From positions 372,001 to 436,000 of the forward strand of contig NZ_SJKB01000009.1 in NCBI RefSeq assembly GCF_004331465.1: DNA of 64,000 nucleotides, read 5' to 3'. The translations under genes were made by a program, and so were the position numbers. Below the pieces are notes generated by a model that was given only the letters and a program-made list of their open reading frames with translations, had not been told where the DNA came from and made no database searches. This DNA comes from Kribbella pittospori. GTDB taxonomy: Bacteria > Actinomycetota > Actinomycetes > Propionibacteriales > Kribbellaceae. Positions within the stretch are counted from its first letter, which is position 1. Each line of letters opens with the position of its first letter. Shown here in pieces: positions 59,004 to 64,000 of this stretch.

Positions 59004-59032
59004 TTGACAAATAGATTTACTCGACACATTTA
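59004..59032 (+). promoter_or_regulatory. Putative sigma-70-type promoter of the ROK gene in an AT-rich spacer
   Basis: A perfect -35 TTGACA at 59004-59009 is followed after 17-19 bases by weak -10 candidates (CATTTA/TTTACT). TTTACT is repeated near 59016 and 59029. The surrounding 58950-59055 stretch is far more AT rich than the rest of the window. Confidence 0.5.
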
Positions 59033-59086
59033 CTAAGTGGTAGTAGGATCTGCGACTATCACCGGTGGTCAGTGAAGAGGTTGGCG

Positions 59087-60853
59087 ATGGCAAAGGCGAC
59101 ACCCGAGCATCAGGGGTTCGAGAATCACCTTGCTGCGGTACTTCCGCCGAAGCTCCGCTCGCAGGTGCTCGGTGCGGTCCTGCAGGAGCTGGCGATCGCG
59201 GCTCCTCTCGGTTGTCTGCGCAGTGACCTCCTGCAGCGGATCGGCCCGGGCGATGGTTCGGTCTACTCGCCGGCCACGCTCTCGAAAGCGCTGTCCGCTC
59301 TGGAGAAGGCCGATCTCATATCGAAGAGTGCCGTCAAGGCCGGCCGGAACGGCGGCCGGCCGCCCGAGCGCTACATGATCGGAAGCGACCTATGGGCTGT
59401 TGTCGGAGTGCACATCTCGATCAGCCAGAACCGCATGCACAGGGTCACCTGCACTGTGCGCGACCTCAGTGCGCGACTGATCGACGCCGGAAGTCTCCCG
59501 CTGGGTGACCACGAGGACTGGGGGCGTATCGCCGAGCAGGTCGGCAGCTTCGTCCGGCAGATGATCGGCAAATGGCGGGACGGGCGGCCCGGTGGTCGAG
59601 TGCTCGGCGTCGGGGTCGAGGTGCCTGGCCATGTCCACCGCGGCGATGTGCTGGAGGCTCCACACTCAGGGTGGGAGCGCGTCAGTCCGCTGGCGAAGAA
59701 CATCGGCGAGGCACTCCGGGAGCACCTGACCGTCGTCCTCGACAACGACGTCAACCTGATCGCCCTTCGCGAGATGTACCGGCCCGACCGGCGAACGCGA
59801 CCCGAGGGCGGGGCCGTGGTGGCGGTCTTCGACGAGGGTGTGGGTGCAGGGCTGATCGTCGGCGGCCGAGTGCACCGCGGTCACCGTGGAGCCGCCGGGG
59901 AACCGGGGCACAACCCGGTCTTCGTCGGCCCTGGTGACCCTCACTCTTCGCTCGACACTCGCGATGCTCCGGCGCGCGCGGGGAAGTATCCGACTTTCTC
60001 AGATCCCTGTACCTGCACGAAGCTTCACCACATCGACTGCTACGCCATTCCCGAGCGGATCGCCGGTGAGCTGGGCCGACCGCTCAGTGAGTTCGGCCGG
60101 CTGGCCGGTGAGCCGGCGTACGACGTGGACGGCAATCTCACTCCCGCCGGCCGAGCCTTCTGGACTGCGGGTTCGGCCCTCGGCCACGGAATCGTCGCAC
60201 TGCTGCACGCTCACAATCCGGGCTGGCTGCTGCTACTCCTACCGCCCGCGCTCGCCGATGTGGATGTGGAGGCGAATGCCGGGGATCGGCGTACAGGCGC
60301 GACTCTCTATCGCCAAGCGATCGAAACGGTCATCGACGAGCATGCCTTCTCGTCGTCGGCCTCCGATGCCCGCAGGGGAAGTTCCGTGCTGGAGGTTCGG
60401 GCGACCGCCGACGATCCCCACGGGGGACCGGAGAAGGCCGCCCGCAATGCCGCAGTGCGCGTGCTCGACGACTTCATTGCCCACGCTCTCAAGCGGGACG
60501 AGTGTGTTCGCGAGCAAACGGTCGAGGTCGACGCCGCCGTACCTACAGACCTGGATGAGCGGGAGCAGTACCGGGAGCGGCTGCTCGCGCTGGAGCAGGA
60601 TCTCCGGGAGATCCTCAAGAAGTACGACCCCGAGGGGTTGGTCCGGGGTGAGACCTATGCCAATCAGTACTTCGCCGAACAGTCCAAGCTCTTGCAACTC
60701 GTCATGGACGACCGACTCGACAGCGACTCGATTCGTGAGCTTTGGGTCCGGAACTTCAAGGCTTCGAAGCTGTTGGCCGATGACCGGAACCTGAAAGACT
60801 TCACCAGAGCGCTCGAGACCGTGCAGGCTCGCTGGGCATTGGCCGGACGATGA
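59087..60853 (+). CDS. ROK-family regulator with winged helix and unusual C-terminal extension
   Basis: A 588-residue protein. The winged-helix part (about 20-90, SPATLSKALSALEKADLISK) is followed by a ROK sugar-kinase-like domain (about 100-420) with VLDNDVNLIALRE, GVGAGLIVGGRVHRGHRGAAGEPGH and a zinc-type Cys/His cluster DPCTCTKLHHIDC. About 160 extra residues (430-588), rich in charged helices (LDEREQYRERLLALEQDL), have no counterpart in standard ROK repressors of about 400 residues. ATG at 59087 has AAGAGG 6 bases upstream. It acts either as a sugar-responsive repressor or as a repurposed regulator of the adjacent toxin-like genes. Confidence 0.82.
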   Translation: MAKATPEHQGFENHLAAVLPPKLRSQVLGAVLQELAIAAPLGCLRSDLLQRIGPGDGSVYSPATLSKALSALEKADLISKSAVKAGRNGGRPPERYMIGSDLWAVVGVHISISQNRMHRVTCTVRDLSARLIDAGSLPLGDHEDWGRIAEQVGSFVRQMIGKWRDGRPGGRVLGVGVEVPGHVHRGDVLEAPHSGWERVSPLAKNIGEALREHLTVVLDNDVNLIALREMYRPDRRTRPEGGAVVAVFDEGVGAGLIVGGRVHRGHRGAAGEPGHNPVFVGPGDPHSSLDTRDAPARAGKYPTFSDPCTCTKLHHIDCYAIPERIAGELGRPLSEFGRLAGEPAYDVDGNLTPAGRAFWTAGSALGHGIVALLHAHNPGWLLLLLPPALADVDVEANAGDRRTGATLYRQAIETVIDEHAFSSSASDARRGSSVLEVRATADDPHGGPEKAARNAAVRVLDDFIAHALKRDECVREQTVEVDAAVPTDLDEREQYRERLLALEQDLREILKKYDPEGLVRGETYANQYFAEQSKLLQLVMDDRLDSDSIRELWVRNFKASKLLADDRNLKDFTRALETVQARWALAGR

Positions 60854-60865
60854 CTAGGTGCTTCG

Positions 60866-61876
60866 TCAGCTGACGCCGAGGGTGGATTCGCGGGTGTGGA
60901 GTTCGTACGGCGCGACGATCTCCTCGTGTTCGGAGTCGTCGCCGGTCATCCGGCGGACGAGGAGGTCGACTGCGGTGCGCGCGATCTGGGTGCGGCCGGG
61001 GTCGACGGTGGTGAGGGTCGGCGTGCTGTATTGGGCCTCGTCGATGTTGTCGAAGCCGGCCACGGCGACGTCGTCCGGGATGCGCAGGCCGTGCTTGGTG
61101 AGGGTCCGGATCGCACCGAGGGCGAGGGTGTCGTTGAGGGCGAGGACCGCGTCGAACTTCCGCCCGGAGGCGAGCAGGGCCTGGGTCGCCTCGGCGCCGG
61201 TCGAGCGGTGCCACTTGCCCGCATTGAAGGCGAGCTCCTCCGGCACCGGTACGCCGTGCTCGGTCAGCGCCTCGGCATACGCGTCGTACCGGATCGCGGC
61301 GGTGCCGACCTTCTCGCCGGGGTGGACGCCGAGGACGGCGATCCGGCGGCGGCCGAGTTGCAGTAGGTGTTCGACCGCGGCCTTGGTGCCGGCCACGTTG
61401 TCGATCATCACGTGGTCGACCGGGCTGTGGAAGATGCGTTCGCCGAGCAGGACCATCGGTGCGGACGTGGTCAGCTGCCCGATGTCCTCCTGCCCGAGGC
61501 CGAGCGGGCTGTACAGCAGACCGTCGACCAGGTGGCCGCGCGGCCGGTTGATCACGGTCAGCTCGCGGTCGCGATCGGCGCCGGTCTGCTCGATCATCAC
61601 GGTCAGACCGTGCTGCTCGGCGGCCTCGATCACCGCGTCGGCGAGCTCGCCGAAGTACGGCAGGCTCAGCTCGGGCACGGCCAGGCCGATGATGCCGGTC
61701 CGGCCGGACTTGAGGTTCCGCGCCGAGATGTTCATCTGGTAGCCGAGCGCATCGATCGCGGCGAGCACCTTGGTGCGGGTCTCCTCGCGGATGTACGGAT
61801 ACCCGTTCATCACGTTGGAGACCGTCTTCGGTGACACCCCGGCATGCCGGGCCACGTCACGCATCGTCACCGCCAC
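60866..61876 (-). CDS. LacI-family transcriptional regulator
   Basis: A 336-residue repressor: N-terminal LacI HTH (MRDVARHAGVSPKTVSNVMN, then hinge GYQMNISARNLKSGRTG) and a periplasmic-binding-protein-like effector domain with VAVAGFDNIDEAQY near the end. GTG at 61876 with GGGGGTGA upstream is chosen; GTG at 61870 and ATG at 61864 also work. It is convergent with the ROK gene, 12 bases apart. It may control the arabinoside operon, which has no regulator of its own nearby (inference). Confidence 0.93.
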   Translation of the reverse strand: MAVTMRDVARHAGVSPKTVSNVMNGYPYIREETRTKVLAAIDALGYQMNISARNLKSGRTGIIGLAVPELSLPYFGELADAVIEAAEQHGLTVMIEQTGADRDRELTVINRPRGHLVDGLLYSPLGLGQEDIGQLTTSAPMVLLGERIFHSPVDHVMIDNVAGTKAAVEHLLQLGRRRIAVLGVHPGEKVGTAAIRYDAYAEALTEHGVPVPEELAFNAGKWHRSTGAEATQALLASGRKFDAVLALNDTLALGAIRTLTKHGLRIPDDVAVAGFDNIDEAQYSTPTLTTVDPGRTQIARTAVDLLVRRMTGDDSEHEEIVAPYELHTRESTLGVS

Positions 61877-61941
61877 GGCATCACCCCCAACCACCACCGG
61901 TCATGGGCACACACGGTAATGCACGCGACTGCTCGAACCGC

Positions 61942-62142
61942 TCAGTCGTCGGTCGACGGCGGCACTTGGTGCGGTGGGCGCCGGGGCGGGCTCGGCTGCG
62001 GCCCGGCCGACGTGCCGCCCGGGTGATCCGGGATGTCCGCCTCGTGGTCAGTGAACTCGACGCCCTCCTCGGCCAACGTCTCGTCGACCTCCGCGGGCAG
62101 TTCATGGCCTGGGTGTGGCAGACCGGGCCTGTCGAAACTCAT
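61942..62142 (-). CDS. Small acidic Pro-rich protein, unknown
   Basis: A 66-residue product starting MSFDRPGLPHPGHELPAEVD, acidic in the first half and Pro/Arg rich at the end. ATG at 62142 has GGGAGGG 5 bases upstream, a good site. It has no TM and no recognised domain. It stands alone between the LacI gene and the small Myb-like gene. Confidence 0.55.
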   Translation of the reverse strand: MSFDRPGLPHPGHELPAEVDETLAEEGVEFTDHEADIPDHPGGTSAGPQPSPPRRPPHQVPPSTDD

Positions 62143-62204
62143 CGCACCCTCCCTGGGATCCGTCCCTGCATCACCACGGTACGTCGCCGCAGGGACGCCA
62201 GGGC

Positions 62205-62411
62205 TCAGGTGCCGTACGGCGGACGATTCAGCGGGGTGAGCGTGATACCGGTCTGGAGCGCCTTGCTGAGGATCGCTCCCTCCGGCCGGCCGAGCCGGAG
62301 ACCGATCACCGAGGGTGGCAGGTTCTCTGCCGCGAGTGCTTTGAGCTTGCTGAGTTCTTTTGCTGTCCAGGGTTCCGCGGCGTTGCGGATGGACTGCGGC
62401 AGGGCTGCCAT
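62205..62411 (-). CDS. Small Myb/SANT-like helix-turn-helix protein
   Basis: A 68-residue protein with the pattern PWTAKELSKLKALAAENLP, then SVIGLRLGRPEGAILSKA and GITLTP, typical of short GcrA/Myb-like proteins in which W-T-x3-L and LGR-x3-A are conserved. It probably binds nucleic acid. ATG at 62411 or GTG at 62420 could start it; a purine-rich GAAGAAAGAGTGAGG lies upstream. Confidence 0.65.
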   Translation of the reverse strand: MAALPQSIRNAAEPWTAKELSKLKALAAENLPPSVIGLRLGRPEGAILSKALQTGITLTPLNRPPYGT

Positions 62412-62478
62412 CGACCTCACTCTTTCTTCCGATTACCCCATCCTGGTTCCCGATTTCCATCGATTGAAAAGTGCGGGG

Positions 62479-62883
62479 TCAGTACGACTGGAGCTCGAGC
62501 AGGGTGCCGTCGGGCGCGCGGAGGTGCGCGGTGCGGAGGTTCGGACCCCACTGCGGCCGGTCCTGGGGTGGCGCCAGAACGGTGGCGCCGAGCTTCTCCA
62601 GGACCTCGGCCGCCGGGTCCACGGCGTCGACCTTCAGCACCAGCATCGACGCATCCTGGGACTCCGTCTCGGCCGGCAGCCCGTCGGTGCCGATGGTGTT
62701 CGCGATCATCGCCCGGCCGAACAGCACCAGACCGGTTTGGCCATCCAGATCCCAGTTGGCGTACTGCGCCTCGGGGATCACCTTGACCGGCTGAACGCCG
62801 TACAGCTCGGCCAGTGCGGGTCGGTAGAAGTCGACGGCCGTGGGGAAGTCGCGGACCAGCAGCCGTGGGTAGAGCGCGTCCAT
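62479..62883 (-). CDS. VOC-family (glyoxalase/bleomycin-resistance fold) protein
   Basis: A 134-residue VOC protein: RLLVRDFPTAVDFYRPAL at the start and TAHLRAPDGTLLELQSY at the end, which contains the C-terminal metal-ligand-type Glu. Substrate unknown. ATG at 62883 has GGAGATG upstream. It is divergent from the MarR gene over 61 bases containing a palindrome, so it is the probable MarR target. Confidence 0.88.
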   Translation of the reverse strand: MDALYPRLLVRDFPTAVDFYRPALAELYGVQPVKVIPEAQYANWDLDGQTGLVLFGRAMIANTIGTDGLPAETESQDASMLVLKVDAVDPAAEVLEKLGATVLAPPQDRPQWGPNLRTAHLRAPDGTLLELQSY

Positions 62884-62911
62884 GGGTGAGCATCTCCAAT
62901 TAGTTGGGAAC

Positions 62912-62926
62912 AACCAACAGTTGGTT
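62912..62926. promoter_or_regulatory. MarR-type operator palindrome with adjacent -10 element
   Basis: AACCAACAGTTGGTT is a perfect palindrome with 7-bp arms and a 1-bp centre. A related TAGTTGG/CCAAC dyad overlaps it at 62901-62918. TACAAT at 62933-62938 is a good -10 for the MarR gene, placing the start of transcription at about the ATG. Confidence 0.75.
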
Positions 62927-62944
62927 AGGGCCTACAATAGCGTC

Positions 62945-63367
62945 ATGGAGACGCTCAGCGGGACGACCACCTTCGTGCTGCACAAGGTGGCGGTGGCCAG
63001 CCGGCGCGCGATCGCCGACCGGCTGGCCGAGCGTCCCGGCCTCACGCTGTGGGAGTACGCCGCTCTGGCGGAGCTGGCCGAGCTCGGCCCAGCCGCGCAG
63101 AACACGCTCGCGACCGCGCTCGGGATGGACACCGCCGACATGGTCCGTTTGATGGATGCGCTGATCGAGAAGCGGATGGTCCAGCGGGAGCGTGACCCGG
63201 CCGACCGCCGTCGCTACCGGATCACGCTCACCGCCAGAGGCCGGACCGCCCTGACCGCGGCGCAGCGGACGGTCCGCGACGTAGAGAAGACAACCCTGCA
63301 GCCGCTAACAACCACCGAGCGCGCGACCCTGCACGCCCTCGTGACGAAGATCCGCGCGAACAGCTGA
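62945..63367 (+). CDS. MarR-family transcriptional regulator
   Basis: A 140-residue MarR protein: helical dimer arm, winged helix (LATALGMDTADMVRLMDALI, MVQRERDPADRRRYRITLT) and C-terminal helix. ATG at 62945 has no Shine-Dalgarno, and the -10 TACAAT ends only 6 bases upstream, so a leaderless mRNA is likely. It is divergent from the VOC gene, with an autoregulatory palindrome between. The 3' end is 2 bases from the convergent aldo/keto reductase gene. Confidence 0.92.
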   Translation: METLSGTTTFVLHKVAVASRRAIADRLAERPGLTLWEYAALAELAELGPAAQNTLATALGMDTADMVRLMDALIEKRMVQRERDPADRRRYRITLTARGRTALTAAQRTVRDVEKTTLQPLTTTERATLHALVTKIRANS

Positions 63368-63369
63368 GC

Positions 63370-64000
63370 TCAGCGGTCTGCGGCGGGCCGACGACGCTGG
63401 CTGAGGTCCGTGAGCGACTTGGGCTGCCAGGCGGCGTCGGCTTCGTAGAGGTCGGTGCCGGGTGGGACGATCTCGTCGATCTGGTCGAGGACGGCGTCGT
63501 CCAGGATCAGGTCGGCGGCCTTCAGCAGGCCCTCAAGTTGTTCCATCGTGCGTGGGCCGTTGATCACCGAGGTGACCGCCGGGTGGGTGGTGACGAACGA
63601 CAGTGCCAGCTCGGGGAGCGTCACTCCGATGCCCTCGGCAACTTCCATCAGCCGTTCGACAGCGTCGTACTTCGCGGCGTTGGCCGGCAGTGACGGGTCG
63701 AACCGGTGCGGTGCAAGGGCCGCGCGCCCCGAGGTGAGATCGATCGGCTGGTCCTTGCGGATCTTGCCCGACAGGAAGCCCCACGCGAGCGGGCTGTAGG
63801 TGAGCACGCCCATGCCCAGCCGCCGGCAGGTCGGCAGCACCGAGCGCTCGATCCCGCGACTGATCATCGAGTACGGCGGCTGGTCGGTGCGAAAACGCCC
63901 GTACCCCCGCCGCTCCGACACGTGGTACGCCTCCACCAGCTCCTCGGCCGGGAACGCGGAGCATCCGAACGCGCGGATCTTCCCCTGGGAGACGAGATCG
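63370..64000 (-). CDS. Aldo/keto reductase, C-terminal part (5' end outside window)
   Basis: The frame is open to the window edge, reading in from base 63999 as DLVSQGKIRAFGCSAFPAEE. About 210 residues are visible. The conserved late AKR elements are present: QPPYSMISRGIERSVLPTC, GMGVLTYSPLAWGFLSGK, LALSFVTTHPAVTSVINGPR and LDQIDEIVPPG. The N-terminal catalytic Tyr/Lys region lies outside. It resembles the NADP-dependent oxidoreductase group also found as potassium-channel beta-like proteins. Confidence 0.92.
   Translation of the reverse strand, partial: DLVSQGKIRAFGCSAFPAEELVEAYHVSERRGYGRFRTDQPPYSMISRGIERSVLPTCRRLGMGVLTYSPLAWGFLSGKIRKDQPIDLTSGRAALAPHRFDPSLPANAAKYDAVERLMEVAEGIGVTLPELALSFVTTHPAVTSVINGPRTMEQLEGLLKAADLILDDAVLDQIDEIVPPGTDLYEADAAWQPKSLTDLSQRRRPAADR

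Overview
The window is high-GC DNA with dense, overlapping operons, frequent GTG starts and GTGA/ATGA stop-start overlaps. Together with type VII secretion genes, a SARP-type regulator, an IdeR/DmdR-like iron box and a mycosin, this points to an actinobacterium. Gene content and codon habit (many gtacgccg/gtac strings) resemble Kribbella or a nocardioid relative, but the genus is inference.

Layout. (1) 1-2659: end of treY and complete treZ, trehalose synthesis from maltodextrins. (2) 2660-3140: spacer with two hairpins around a possible 65-residue ORF. (3) About 3141-41526: a large type VII secretion (ESX-like) locus broken into several divergent operons. It holds a minus-strand moxR / FN3-membrane-protein / DUF58 / transglutaminase-like operon, an OmpR-type two-component system, a SARP regulator leading into eccE, a LuxR regulator and a beta-helix/AAA fusion, a methyltransferase, a second FN3 protein, a pseudokinase and two tandem paralogues. 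These are followed by eccD-eccB, two secreted-protein-like genes behind eccC, an Esx pair, mycP, and a plus-strand operon ybaB-like / Esx / 2197-residue toxin / candidate immunity gene. (4) 41514-46784: HEAT-repeat protein, an iron-box-controlled penicillin-acylase/siderophore-acyltransferase fusion facing a decayed siderophore-interacting-protein gene, an acetyltransferase and a soluble Ser/Thr kinase. (5) 46853-51297: an ABC exporter translationally coupled to a 33-residue Arg-Ser-repeat peptide, with a divergent LuxR-type two-component system and a membrane protein. The exporter and the membrane protein share a 12-bp motif at the same distance from their starts. (6) 51283-56536: TMEM175-like channel and an arabinoside ABC importer with GH51 arabinofuranosidase. 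(7) 56743-60853: a small accessory group with a double Phd-like protein, a three-TM protein, ParE-like and DUF4258-like proteins, and a ROK regulator. (8) 60866-64000: LacI regulator, two small proteins, VOC protein with divergent MarR regulator, partial aldo/keto reductase.

How it fits together. EccB, EccC, EccD, EccE and MycP would form the membrane secretion machine. The Esx proteins and the long proline-rich protein are likely substrates or co-substrates, and the giant 34466-41059 protein is the likely effector, with its neighbour as antidote. Two proteins in the locus have lost catalytic residues of their families (the transglutaminase-like protein and the kinase), so they are more likely to be structural or sensory parts. 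The most novel-looking unit is the Arg-Ser peptide between an ABC exporter and a protein kinase. The acylase/acyltransferase fusion next to the broken SIP gene is the second.
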